Shown here piece by piece: positions 24,072 through 32,316 of a DNA stretch of 43,591 bases (positions are counted from its first letter, which is position 1; each line of letters begins with the position of its first letter). The translations under genes and the position numbers were made by a program. Source of the DNA: JADCCX01 sp031431475 (GTDB lineage Bacteria > Pseudomonadota > Alphaproteobacteria > Rhizobiales > Beijerinckiaceae); NCBI GenBank assembly GCA_031431475.1, contig JANPDL010000001.1:1-43591 (forward strand). Direction: 5' to 3'. The notes below the pieces were generated by a model. That model did not search any database and was not told the origin of the DNA. It saw only the letters and a program-made list of their open reading frames with translations.

Positions 24072-24629
24072 TCAGTGCAGAGATGGGTTTGCCAGCAATT
24101 TTTCGGTGATGGCTTCCAGCTCTGCTGCGAGAGCTTCTCCAGTGCGCTGCTCGCCCTTGCTGACGACTTCTCGGACAATGGCAGACACGGCATCAACATG
24201 CTGGTCGATGAAAGCTGTGAGCGGGCCGTTATGGATCGTGTCGGGTGGGCAATTATTGAGCAGCAGACATAAGCTGGCACCGACGCGAGACGCGAGTGGA
24301 AAGCCAAATGTCGTGGCCTGTCCCTGGATATCATGGGCCGCGCGGTGCAGCGCTCCTGCGCGGTCTCCGCCAGCGCCCTTCTCGCGGATTGTGTCGCGCG
24401 CTTCTGACAGTGTGCGCGCGGCGTCCTCCATCCAGCCGTTAAAATTGACGGAGAGCGCCTTCAACGCCTGCTCGGCCCTGCGGATCGTGATTTCATCCAT
24501 TGATGGCTTGCCGTTCAGTGCAATTGCGGCTTTTGCCTTCAGAACATTGCGTGGGTGGATCACCAGGTGATCGGGGCCGCGCTCTACTTTCACGGACGGC
24601 ATGGCATTTTTTTTATGGGATGTGATCAC
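24072..24629 (-). CDS. Histidine phosphotransfer (Hpt) domain protein
   Basis: A 185-residue cytosolic protein with one Hpt domain in its C-terminal two thirds. The phospho-acceptor is His99 in RAAHDIQGQATTFGF, the AH-x3-G-x5-G Hpt signature. It starts at a GTG overlapping the stop of the upstream response regulator gene (GTGA), with GAGG eight bases before it, so the two are translationally coupled. It probably passes phosphate to or from that regulator. The N-terminal 60 residues are not a recognised domain. No kinase gene is adjacent. Confidence 0.85.
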   Translation of the reverse strand: MITSHKKNAMPSVKVERGPDHLVIHPRNVLKAKAAIALNGKPSMDEITIRRAEQALKALSVNFNGWMEDAARTLSEARDTIREKGAGGDRAGALHRAAHDIQGQATTFGFPLASRVGASLCLLLNNCPPDTIHNGPLTAFIDQHVDAVSAIVREVVSKGEQRTGEALAAELEAITEKLLANPSLH

Positions 24630-25171
24630 CGGTCATACCTCATGCCATCGCCGATGCGGATGGGATCGATTTTCTCTGAAATGCCTTTGCCGCGCCGTTC
24701 TATGCCGCCAAAATTGGGATTGGGTGTACGACGGCGGCACGGGCCGAAGTATGTCGAGGTTTTGATGTAGGGGCGTGGCAACATCACGACACTGACGATC
24801 CGCTGGTAGAGTGCCTTTGCCGAGATGGGCTTGACCAGGAATTCGGTGACGCCTGCATCGCGCGCTTCCGTCACACGGCGACGCTCGGCATGTCCGGTCA
24901 CCATGATGATGGGAACATAGGGATTGGAGCTGGTTTCTGGCTGGCGGATCATTCGGGTGAGTTCGATGCCGTCGAAAATCGGCATGACCCAGTCCGTGAT
25001 GACGATATCGGGCGAATAGGAGCTGAAAGCTTCTAGTCCTGCCGCGCCATCCTCGGCCTCATAGGCTTCCCGGACTCCGAACCCGTGCAGCAAGGCGCGG
25101 ATGATCCGGCGCATGTGGTTGTTGTCATCGACGATGAGAAAACGCAGACGGCTGCATTCGACGCTGAACAT
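24626..25171 (-). CDS. Single-domain response regulator with basic C-terminal tail
   Basis: A 181-residue CheY-like receiver (residues about 8-130). Asp15/16, the phospho-acceptor Asp60 (IVITDWVMP), Thr92 and Lys114 (FLVKP) are all in place. After residue 130 a 50-residue tail rich in Arg, Gly and Pro contains YFGPCRRR and GIERRGKG, with no DNA-binding domain. The ATG at 25171 is preceded by GGAG; upstream a TTAACCAT half-site for CtrA lies at 25228-25235 (read on the minus strand). It is coupled to the Hpt gene downstream. Output unknown. Confidence 0.88.
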   Translation of the reverse strand: MFSVECSRLRFLIVDDNNHMRRIIRALLHGFGVREAYEAEDGAAGLEAFSSYSPDIVITDWVMPIFDGIELTRMIRQPETSSNPYVPIIMVTGHAERRRVTEARDAGVTEFLVKPISAKALYQRIVSVVMLPRPYIKTSTYFGPCRRRTPNPNFGGIERRGKGISEKIDPIRIGDGMRYDR

Positions 25172-25258
25172 GATACGCAACTCCGTCCGGGCAAACCGCC
25201 GGACACTGCTGTTCTTTATGCGCGATGATGGTTAAGGGCGGGTTTCACCTATCGCGGA

Positions 25259-26041
25259 TCAATGCCCAAACTGCTCCCGCAGGATGCGCTCGTCGAGGCT
25301 GTGGCCGGGATCATGCAGGATGATGATGTCGGTGCTACGGTCCAGCGTGATATCGACCTGCCGCACTGCCCTGATCTCGGAATGGTCCGCGACGGCCGCA
25401 ACCGGGCGTTTCTCGGCTTCCAGCACTTCGATGCTGACGCTGGCGTGATCCGGCAGCAATGCACCATGCCAGCGGCGCGGGCGAAAGGGCGAGATCGGCG
25501 TCAGCGCAAGCAAAGGGCTGTTCAGCGGCACGATAGGTCCATTGACGGAGAGATTGTAGGCGGTGGAGCCTGCGGGCGTCGCGAGCAGCACGCCATCTGC
25601 GATGAGTTCTTCCAGCCGGGTTTTCCCATCCACGAGAATGCGCAGCTTGGCGGCCTGATAGGACTGGCGCAGCAGATGCACCTCGTTGATTGCCCGTGCT
25701 GTTTTTGTGCGTCCCTTGATGTCTGTGGCGCGCATCAGCAGCGGGTGAACGATGCTGCGCTGGGCGTTGGCGAGGCGTTTTGTCAGTCCGGTAGCGCGAT
25801 AATCGTTCATCAGGAAACCGACCGAGCCCCGGTTCATGCCGTAGATCGGTTTTCCGCTGCCCATGAGCTGATGCATGGTCTGCAGCATGAGGCCGTCGCC
25901 GCCGAGAGCTACCACCACGTCGGCGTCGCCCAGCGGAATATCGCCATAACGTGCTGCGAGCTGCGCCGTCGCTTCGTCGGCATCGGGGGAACCGCTTGAG
26001 ACGACGGCAATCTTGATGCTGCTAGGCTTCACGGCGGGCAT
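25259..26041 (-). CDS. nadK: NAD kinase
   Basis: A 260-residue cytosolic enzyme that phosphorylates NAD+ to NADP+ using ATP. The GGDG catalytic motif is at 47-50 (VVALGGDGLMLQ), followed by GMNRGSVGFLMN and ATPAGSTAYNLSVNGPIV, all standard NadK elements. The start at 26041 has AGGT four bases upstream; the longer frame start at 26104 adds a basic non-conserved extension. The gene lies about 90 bases upstream of the response regulator on the same strand. Length fits other alphaproteobacterial NadK. Confidence 0.95.
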   Translation of the reverse strand: MPAVKPSSIKIAVVSSGSPDADEATAQLAARYGDIPLGDADVVVALGGDGLMLQTMHQLMGSGKPIYGMNRGSVGFLMNDYRATGLTKRLANAQRSIVHPLLMRATDIKGRTKTARAINEVHLLRQSYQAAKLRILVDGKTRLEELIADGVLLATPAGSTAYNLSVNGPIVPLNSPLLALTPISPFRPRRWHGALLPDHASVSIEVLEAEKRPVAAVADHSEIRAVRQVDITLDRSTDIIILHDPGHSLDERILREQFGH

Positions 26042-26128
26042 TGTGACCTGGAGATTCCAAAGGCGATGCCCTGAAGGGCGTGAGGCACCTGTATAAAGCT
26101 TCACGGACGATTTGACAGCCCGGGCATG

Positions 26129-26156
26129 AAAAAGCGCCGGAGGATCACTCCGGCGC
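26129..26156 (-). terminator. Intrinsic terminator of the MBL-fold gene
   Basis: GCGCCGGAG (26134-26142) and CTCCGGCGC (26148-26156) form a perfect nine-pair stem with a five-base loop. On the minus strand, five T follow (AAAAA at 26129-26133). It lies about 27 bases past the stop of the MBL-fold gene. Confidence 0.85.
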
Positions 26157-26182
26157 CATTCAAACTGTCACTGCTGTCAAAT

Positions 26183-27145
26183 TCAGACAGCTGGGCTCCA
26201 GGCGACCGGCATCATGCGATATCCTGCGCCATCTTTGACGATGTTGCCAGTCGCGGGGAATGGCGCGTGGTAGAACGATACCTGCAGCTTGTCGGCGATT
26301 GCCATATCGAGCAACTTGCGGCGGGTGGCCTCGGCGGCGGCACCATCCATGTCGAAGATTGCCTGCCAGCCCGGATTGGTCACGAACAGGGCAGGGGTGT
26401 TGGTGGCATCGCACAGTGCCAGCAATTTGCCGCCGATGACATATGCCGTGTGACCCGGTGTATGACCAGCCGCAGCAATGGCATTGACGCCCGCGACGAC
26501 CTCGACGCCAGCCTTGTACTGCTTCACTTGCGCCTTCATCGGGTCGAACACGCGCCTGACGTTGGCGAAGGCAGGCTTCATCCCGTCCGGTGCTGCAGCA
26601 GCGCGGGTGTCATCCATCCAGAATGCCCATTCTGTGTCCGGCACCATCACCTCGGCATTGGCAAACACCGTAGTACCTTCCTTGAGGCGCAGGCCATTGA
26701 TGTGATCGCCATGGAAGTGACTTATCACGACCGTATCCACCTGCTCCGGTGTGAAACCTGCTGCGCGGAAGTTGGTCATCCATGTACCCGAGGTCGGCGC
26801 ACCGGAATTGCCATTGCCGGTATCCAGCAAGGTCAGCTTCTTGCCATCATTGATGACCAGCGTGGTGAATGGAATGGTTACGGCATCGGTCGCCAGTGCC
26901 TGATCGCCCAGAACCTTCTGCACAGCTGGCAATTCCGCGTTGCGGATGAAGCCTTCGAGTGGGCGGCGGAAGAATCCATCGTTGATCGCGGTGACCTGAA
27001 TATCGCCGATCTTGTAGCGGTAGAAGCCGGGGGCTTGGGTCGTTGCCAGAGGGGCTGCTGCGTGAGCGGGCGCGGAAACGCCAGCGAAGCTGGTTGCGGA
27101 GATGGCTGTGGCACCTGCGATGACAGTGCGGCGATCAATATTCAT
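26183..27145 (-). CDS. MBL-fold metallo-hydrolase, exported (Tat-like signal)
   Basis: A 320-residue metallo-beta-lactamase-fold hydrolase. The metal-binding HFHGDH motif has His143, His145, Asp147 and His148; GHTPGHT supplies another His, and LLDTGNGN precedes. An N-terminal MNIDRRTVIAGATAISATSFAG resembles a twin-arginine signal, cleaved after about residue 29, so it probably acts in the periplasm. Substrate not readable; lactonases and related enzymes share this fold. A terminator follows. The start has the ribosome-like AGGAGG upstream on the minus strand. Confidence 0.9.
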   Translation of the reverse strand: MNIDRRTVIAGATAISATSFAGVSAPAHAAAPLATTQAPGFYRYKIGDIQVTAINDGFFRRPLEGFIRNAELPAVQKVLGDQALATDAVTIPFTTLVINDGKKLTLLDTGNGNSGAPTSGTWMTNFRAAGFTPEQVDTVVISHFHGDHINGLRLKEGTTVFANAEVMVPDTEWAFWMDDTRAAAAPDGMKPAFANVRRVFDPMKAQVKQYKAGVEVVAGVNAIAAAGHTPGHTAYVIGGKLLALCDATNTPALFVTNPGWQAIFDMDGAAAEATRRKLLDMAIADKLQVSFYHAPFPATGNIVKDGAGYRMMPVAWSPAV

Positions 27146-27383
27146 TTAATCCTCCTGAAGGAAACAACAGCGCACCATCTAGGGCTCTGCGCTCACAGGT
27201 GGAAGACTGCGCGAGACCTCTATGCGCACTTTTCCGTGATCATCTAACGCCAAACCAACGGGATGTATGAGGAGGCTGCTGTTCGGCGAATGTTAACCAT
27301 GTTCGCGCATGATTCCGCCAGAGAATACATCAAATGCTTTGCGCCCGGTCGGCTGACCATGGGTAAAGAAGCCGGGAGCATCA

Positions 27384-29366
27384 ATGAATATCTTCAAGCG
27401 CATCCGGCTGAGCCTGAGCCAGCGGATCTTTCTTCTGGCGCTTGCCCCCGTCATTGGCCTGATGGTTGTCGTTGCGGTGGAGCAAGTCACAATGGGTCGG
27501 CTCGCGGGTGCCGAAGCTCTGGCTGATCATGAGCGGGAGGCGGTATCACGCCTGATCGATCTGCAGGCAGAATTTGCAACGATGCGACTGCTGGCCGATG
27601 ATTTTCGCAACACCAAGGCGAAGAGTGCCGAAGACCAGTTTCGGATCGTTCGTGATGAAGCCAATGCCAAGACCGAGGCACTTGGCAAAATGCTGGAGAA
27701 CAAGTCGGCGATAGAATTTGGCAAGCTGACAGATCAAGTCGCCGGGTTCTCTAGGGATTTCGAGAATTACGTCAACACTGTCAATCGTGTCGGCCGTACA
27801 GAAGGGGAGGGTCTGACCGGTGCTGTGAACTTTGCCAATATCCAGCTGCGGGGTACCGTCTCGACCTACACAGCAGAGCTAGGGCGCTGGTCAGCCAACA
27901 GCTACGACGCGGTGAACCAGCTCACCGTGGCTGAACGCGATTACAAGATCATGCTCAGCAATGCCCAGGTTGATCGTCATTCCCAGCTGCTGGAAAATCT
28001 TCAGATCATGTTGCGGGTAGCTGAATTGCAAGCCGGCCCGCGCAAAGCTCTCGACACAGCCGTCGAGGAATACCGGCGTCATTTTCTGGACTGGGTTGAT
28101 ACGACACAGTTCTCGCAAACCATGTTCAACCGGCTGAAAGCCGGGTATATAATTCTCTCCAAAAGCTCTGGTGATCTACGTGGACAGATAGATCAGCGCG
28201 CGGCAAAGGCCCGCCAGAATCGTGCGGACATCAATGCCCAGAGACAGTGGTTCCTGTTTGCCACATTGGCTGGCGTCATCGCCATTTCCATCTTGATGGC
28301 CGCCACACTTGGTCGTCAGATCAGCCAGCAGATCAGCCAGGTAGCGCTGGCCATGCGCAATCTTGCAGCAGGCGGAACCGCCGAGGTCCTGGCGGCCGAC
28401 AGCCGCATCCCTGAATTGCGGGATATGACACAGGCGCTATCAGTCTTCCGCGACAATGCCGCAGAGCGGCAGCTTCTGACGGAGCAACAATCACTGCATG
28501 CGACCACAGAGGCTGAGCGCGTCAAGGTCATCGATGCCGTTATCGGACGTTTCGAAACCTCCGTGCAAGGCTCGCTCGCCCAGCTCAATCAGGCCTCGGG
28601 CCAGATGCATGCTGTATCTTCTGTTCTTGATCGCACCGCTGCCGAGGCCGAGACGCAGGCGATCTCCGCCGCCGGCGAGACGGACCGTGCGGCAAACGAG
28701 ATCGAGCTGGCTTCCGTTGCCTCGCAGCAACTTTCAAGTTCGGTACAGGAAGTGGCGGATCAGGCCTTGAGGTCGGATCGAGCTGCGTCCCTTGCGCTGG
28801 AGGAAGCCGGTCGCGCGCAGAAAGCCATGGGGGATCTGATGGTGCAGGCCGAGCGCGTTGGCGAAATCATCGGACTCATCGACACCATCGCCGCTCAGAC
28901 CAATCTACTGGCGCTCAATGCCACGATCGAAGCAGCGCGTGCGGGCGATGCGGGTCGCGGTTTTGCCGTGGTGGCCAGCGAGGTCAAGAGCCTGGCGGCC
29001 CAGACCGCCAGTGCCACAGCCGAGATCGCCAGCCAGATCGCAGGCATGCGCAATGCTTCAACCGGTGCAAGCTCTGCCATCGAAGCGGTGAACACAACGA
29101 TTGCCGAAGTGTCCCGCATCGCCAGTTCCGTGGCCGCCGCCGTGGAAGAGCAATCCAGCTCTCTCGGTGCCATGTCCAACAATGTGATGGCGGCCTCTGA
29201 AGGAGCCTCGCGCGGTGCCATGGGAATCCGTCATGTTGAGGAGGCAGTATCCTCGACCACACAAAGTGCACAAAAAGTAGCCGAAACATCGGCGGTCGTT
29301 TCGCGGGAAGCTGATGCGCTGCAAGAGCAGGTGAAGTGGTTCCTTCAGGAAGTCCGCGCGGCTTGA
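27384..29366 (+). CDS. Methyl-accepting chemotaxis protein
   Basis: A 660-residue chemoreceptor. A first transmembrane segment spans about residues 15-35, a periplasmic sensory domain about 36-285 (largely helical, HBM/4-helix-like in appearance), a second segment about 288-310, then HAMP, and the signalling domain with the conserved hairpin tip VGEIIGLIDTIAAQTNLLALNATIEAARAG (cited by parts). No C-terminal CheR pentapeptide is seen. The signal it senses is unknown. GGGAG six bases before the ATG. A CtrA half-site TTAACCAT lies at 27293-27300, about 84 bases upstream. Confidence 0.95.
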   Translation: MNIFKRIRLSLSQRIFLLALAPVIGLMVVVAVEQVTMGRLAGAEALADHEREAVSRLIDLQAEFATMRLLADDFRNTKAKSAEDQFRIVRDEANAKTEALGKMLENKSAIEFGKLTDQVAGFSRDFENYVNTVNRVGRTEGEGLTGAVNFANIQLRGTVSTYTAELGRWSANSYDAVNQLTVAERDYKIMLSNAQVDRHSQLLENLQIMLRVAELQAGPRKALDTAVEEYRRHFLDWVDTTQFSQTMFNRLKAGYIILSKSSGDLRGQIDQRAAKARQNRADINAQRQWFLFATLAGVIAISILMAATLGRQISQQISQVALAMRNLAAGGTAEVLAADSRIPELRDMTQALSVFRDNAAERQLLTEQQSLHATTEAERVKVIDAVIGRFETSVQGSLAQLNQASGQMHAVSSVLDRTAAEAETQAISAAGETDRAANEIELASVASQQLSSSVQEVADQALRSDRAASLALEEAGRAQKAMGDLMVQAERVGEIIGLIDTIAAQTNLLALNATIEAARAGDAGRGFAVVASEVKSLAAQTASATAEIASQIAGMRNASTGASSAIEAVNTTIAEVSRIASSVAAAVEEQSSSLGAMSNNVMAASEGASRGAMGIRHVEEAVSSTTQSAQKVAETSAVVSREADALQEQVKWFLQEVRAA

Positions 29367-29397
29367 GGGTGGCGAAACACCAGGAAGAATTAGTAAA

Positions 29398-29472
29398 TGG
29401 TGCCGGTTGAGGGGATTGAACCCCCGACCTTCGGTTTACAAAACCGCTGCTCTACCGCTGAGCTAAACCGGC
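29398..29472 (-). tRNA. tRNA-Thr (anticodon UGU)
   Basis: On the minus strand the acceptor stem GCCGGTT pairs with AACCGGC, and the D arm (GCTCAGCGGTAGAGC) and T arm (GGGGGTTCAATCCCC) are standard. The anticodon stem-loop CGGTT-TTTGTAA-AACCG exposes TGT, reading Thr ACA and related codons. CCA is encoded (TGG at 29398-29400 on the plus strand). It sits 31 bases downstream of the chemoreceptor stop on the opposite strand. Confidence 0.93.
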
Positions 29473-29557
29473 AAACACGCGAACCGCGCTTTGGTGGTCA
29501 CCTGAGCATTTTCGCTTCACCAGTCAACCCCAGTGCGGCAGAAAACGCGCGCAAGCC

Positions 29558-30400
29558 TTATGCTGTCGCGGCTTCAATTGCTGCCCGGAGATCCGGCGTG
29601 ACAATCGGAAGAACTCCGAACCAGGCCTTAAAGGCCGGGCGCGCCTGATGGATCAGCATGCCCAACCCATTGCTGGTGTGGTTGCCTCGAAGGCGAGCCT
29701 GCACCAGCAGCGGTGTCTCCTTAGGGATGTAGATGATATCGGACACCAGCGCCCGCCGGGGCAACTGGTCCAGAGCAAGATCAAGAGCAGGTTGGCCATC
29801 CATGCCCAGACTGGTCGTGTTGACCAGCATGGCAGCATCTGAGAGGGCGGTTTCGCGGTCCTGCCACGAGTAGGCCCTGACGGGCGATCCGTACTCAGTC
29901 GCCAATCGTTGAGCCCGCTCCTGCGTGCGGTTGATCAGCCGCACCTCCGGCGCACCGGCATCGCAGAGCGCCGAAACCACGGCGCGCGCGCCTCCTCCAG
30001 CGCCAATCACAACGACAGGGCCGGAATCGGCACTCCAATCGGGATGCTCTTCGCGGATGCTTTCGATATACCCGTAACCATCGTTATTGAAGCCACTGAG
30101 CTGACCGTCTGGTCCGACAACGACGCAATTCATCGCACCGATGCGCCGCGCCGCAGGATCAACGTGATCCATCATCGCCATTGCGGCTTCTTTGTGGGGA
30201 ATGGTCAGGTTGCAGCCTGCAAAGGCGAGTGCAGGCAACGCCTTGAGGGCGCGTGCAAGGCCTGTCGGCTTGATGGCGAGCAACACATAGGATCCGGCAA
30301 GGCCATAATGGCGAAGCCAGTAGTTGTGGAGCAGCGGCGAGCGGGAATGCATGACAGGGTCACCCATCAGGCCTGCGAGGAAGAACCGTTCCTGTTTCAT
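29558..30400 (-). CDS. aroE: Shikimate dehydrogenase
   Basis: A 280-residue enzyme that reduces 3-dehydroshikimate with NADPH in aromatic amino acid synthesis. Shikimate-contacting SRS residues (19-21), catalytic Lys70 (NLTIPHKEA), Asn91 and Asp107 (FNNDGYGY) are present, then the nucleotide-binding VIGAGGGARAV. NRT follows for NADP phosphate selection, and QARPAFKAWFG near the C-terminus is standard. The ATG at 30400 precedes the conserved start and has a weak ribosome site. tRNA-Thr follows, tRNA-Pro lies upstream. Confidence 0.95.
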   Translation of the reverse strand: MKQERFFLAGLMGDPVMHSRSPLLHNYWLRHYGLAGSYVLLAIKPTGLARALKALPALAFAGCNLTIPHKEAAMAMMDHVDPAARRIGAMNCVVVGPDGQLSGFNNDGYGYIESIREEHPDWSADSGPVVVIGAGGGARAVVSALCDAGAPEVRLINRTQERAQRLATEYGSPVRAYSWQDRETALSDAAMLVNTTSLGMDGQPALDLALDQLPRRALVSDIIYIPKETPLLVQARLRGNHTSNGLGMLIHQARPAFKAWFGVLPIVTPDLRAAIEAATA

Positions 30401-30550
30401 GCGTGAAACCGTACGCGGCCCGATCCAGCTGCAAAGCAACTGCTGGTTTCCATGGAACAGGATCCTGCCATCAATGCAAAAAAGGTGACAGCCTGCCTGG
30501 GTAATGCACCGCCGAAAGTCCTGATCTGCTACTTTTGCAAAGCCGCCAAT

Positions 30551-30627
30551 TGGTCGGAGTGATAGGATTTGAACCTACGACCCCTACGTCCCGAACGTAG
30601 TGCTCTACCAGGCTGAGCCACACTCCG
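30551..30627 (-). tRNA. tRNA-Pro (anticodon CGG)
   Basis: On the minus strand CGGAGTG pairs with CACTCCG as the acceptor stem. The D arm (GCTCAGCCTGGTAGAGC), anticodon loop TTCGGGA with CGG, and T arm (GTAGGTTCAAATCCTAT) are standard. CCA is encoded (TGG at 30551-30553). The CTACG stem of the anticodon arm is intact. Confidence 0.93.
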
Positions 30628-30765
30628 ATCCGACCAAGAATGGTGTATAGACAGCGATGCCTGGGATGGCAAGATGAAGCGAACAACGAATTCGCCCCTT
30701 TCGCACGACGCGCCGTTGCGCTAGAAGATTCTCGGTCGAACCATGGCACGTGTATGGCTCCTCAA

Positions 30766-30839
30766 GCGGGTGTAGCTCAATGGTAGAGCAGCAGCCTTCC
30801 AAGCTGAATACCCGGGTTCGATTCCCGGTACCCGCTCCA
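30766..30839 (+). tRNA. tRNA-Gly (anticodon UCC), island boundary
   Basis: GCGGGTG and TACCCGC form the acceptor stem; the D arm (GCTCAATGGTAGAGC), anticodon loop CTTCCAA with TCC, and T arm (CCCGGGTTCGATTCCCGG) are standard. CCA is encoded at 30837-30839. Immediately after the CCA the base composition drops and mobile genes begin, so the 3' end of this tRNA is the likely attachment site of the island. A copy of the 3' end as attR was not found inside the window. Confidence 0.93.
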
Positions 30840-30905
30840 AAATTTATCTATTTAAATCAGTTGTTTAGGCATTTTATGGCATAAGGGCTTACTAAGCAAA
30901 AAGAG

Positions 30906-30927
30906 CTATGGTCCCACTATGGTCCCA
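30906..30927 (+). repeat. Tandem 11-base direct repeat at island left end
   Basis: CTATGGTCCCA occurs twice without spacer (30906-30916 and 30917-30927), 66 bases downstream of tRNA-Gly. Short repeats at the end of a tRNA-inserted element are typical arm-type integrase or excisionase binding sites. The start codon of the first island gene lies in the second copy. Function is inference. Confidence 0.6.
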
Positions 30928-31701
30928 AACGAAAACGGCCCAACAGAACTCCCAGACGACGAAAAAGCGATTCCGCCGGAAATTTTCGCGCCCATATTTA
31001 AAGCCATAGTGCGACTAGGAGAGGGAAGACATCGGTCAGACATCCCCTTCGATACAATTCCGCAGTTCGAATTAAGCGTCGTAATCACCGCTTTGGAAAA
31101 CTACTGCAAGACGGGCGCGATGGGGCTTAGTCTGGTTTCTATCGGAGAAGTGCAGGAAACAGAAACAGAGGATTATTGCCATCTGCAGTTGATTTATATG
31201 GTTGCTCAGCAAGCCTTTATTTTAAATGAAAAGCGTCTTCAAGGTACTAATTCTGGCGTTTACAGGAGACGCTTGGAAGATATAGCTAGAATGAGTCTGT
31301 TTTTTCACAACGATTTTGTTTCACGATTTGGGGTTTATAATGATTTACTTAGAGATGGTATCATTGATAAGCCGATTTGTGACAAATTAACTCTCGAAGA
31401 AGTGGGAAATTTGTTTGATCGTTCACGTGTTGTCGCATGTGTGGTGATTTCATTTTTATATGACATTAAACCAAAGAAGCCTGGTCCACAAAAAGCACCA
31501 AAATTTAGTACGACTGCGATTATTCAAGAATCAGACCTCGCATCACAAGTAGCGTTGCAGGTCACCAGATTGATGCTGGAAACGAGCGCGTCTTTGAGTG
31601 ATGCCATCCGAGAGGTTTTGACTCGTCCCTTTTTAGAAAAGCAAGACGTAGACCTCGCTTCCCTAAGGCGAAACGTTATCCGAAAACTTGGCGGGAAATA
31701 G
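30919..31701 (+). CDS. Hypothetical island protein, 260 residues
   Basis: A 260-residue cytosolic protein with no family I recognise. The region 60-190 is helical and hydrophobic in patches (AQQAFILNEKRLQ, VVACVVISFLYD), and the tail 190-260 is basic with PKKPGPQKAPKF. The coding sequence is AT-rich (23 of 60 bases GC in 31201-31260) compared with about 58 per cent for the core genome, which marks it as acquired. It is the first gene after tRNA-Gly; no good ribosome site precedes the ATG, which sits inside the 11-base repeat, so the start is uncertain. Confidence 0.6.
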   Translation: MVPNENGPTELPDDEKAIPPEIFAPIFKAIVRLGEGRHRSDIPFDTIPQFELSVVITALENYCKTGAMGLSLVSIGEVQETETEDYCHLQLIYMVAQQAFILNEKRLQGTNSGVYRRRLEDIARMSLFFHNDFVSRFGVYNDLLRDGIIDKPICDKLTLEEVGNLFDRSRVVACVVISFLYDIKPKKPGPQKAPKFSTTAIIQESDLASQVALQVTRLMLETSASLSDAIREVLTRPFLEKQDVDLASLRRNVIRKLGGK

Positions 31702-31787
31702 TTTCTGGGAAATCCCAGAAACCATGTCCGTGACACTACCCCTGAAATGCGATGAATCAACATCCGGACAACAAACCGGAGAAATTC

Positions 31788-32024
31788 ATGCAACAGGAAC
31801 TTTACAGCCGAAGGCAGGTGATTGCCATCACTTCGCTCAGTGGCCCAACCATCTGGCGTCGCTGCAAAGATGGGAGCTTCCCATCGCCAGTTAAAATCGG
31901 GCCTAACCGCATAGCGTGGCGCAGTGCCGATGTGAAGGCGTGGATTGCAGCCCTACGTCACGTGGATGGCACACCATGTGACACAGGCGTCGGGGGGCAT
32001 TCTGATGAGAACTCCTTCCCGTAA
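31788..32024 (+). CDS. AlpA-family helix-turn-helix protein
   Basis: A 78-residue DNA-binding protein of the AlpA/excisionase-like group: LYSRRQVIAITSLSGPTIWRRCKDGSFPSPVKIGPNRIAWRSADVKAWI is the usual MerR-like winged motif, cited by its parts. Such proteins in islands regulate the integrase or act as excisionases. The ATG at 31788 is chosen because GGAG lies six bases upstream; an upstream ATG at 31752 has no ribosome site. Its 3' end overlaps the next gene's start region. Confidence 0.85.
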   Translation: MQQELYSRRQVIAITSLSGPTIWRRCKDGSFPSPVKIGPNRIAWRSADVKAWIAALRHVDGTPCDTGVGGHSDENSFP

Positions 32025-32316
32025 AATCCCTTTTCAAGAAATCGCCCGCCTTGCTCTTTCCTTATCGCATCAGATCGCGTCAGAAATTGCACCAAACGGG
32101 CGGGTTCAAGGGCGTGAATACAAGGCTCTCAACCCTCGCCGCGACGACAAGAGGATCGGTTCATTCTCGATCAATCTAACTACTGGTGCTTGGGCCGATT
32201 TTGCCACCGGCGAACGCGGTGGCGACTTGATCAGTCTGGTAGCTTGGCGGCATGGCATTTCACAATGCGAAGCCGCGCGCTTGCTCGCAAACAGGCTTGG
32301 AATGAGGGCTTGGTGA
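32005..32316 (+). CDS. Stand-alone N-terminal domain of a phage-type primase
   Basis: A 103-residue protein matching the N-terminal domain normally fused to TOPRIM-helicase proteins of phages and islands: REYKALNPRRDDKRIGSF, then TGAWADFATGERGGDLISLVAW and ISQCEAARLLANRLG. It lacks the Cys ligands of a true CHC2 zinc domain. It starts at 32005 with GGGG seven bases upstream, inside the end of the AlpA-like gene. Its stop (TGA 32314-32316) overlaps the ATG of the ATPase gene (TGATG), so the two products are translationally coupled and probably work as one split primase. Confidence 0.75.
   Translation: MRTPSRKIPFQEIARLALSLSHQIASEIAPNGRVQGREYKALNPRRDDKRIGSFSINLTTGAWADFATGERGGDLISLVAWRHGISQCEAARLLANRLGMRAW

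Noticed and set aside
26126..27247. Long plus-strand open frame of 373 codons
   Set aside because: It is antisense to the MBL-fold gene, which has full metal-binding motifs, a signal peptide and a terminator. The antisense frame has no recognisable domain.
29397..29648. Open frame starting at the tRNA-Thr gene
   Set aside because: It overlaps the tRNA and the end of aroE; the tRNA fold is complete, so the frame is a by-product.
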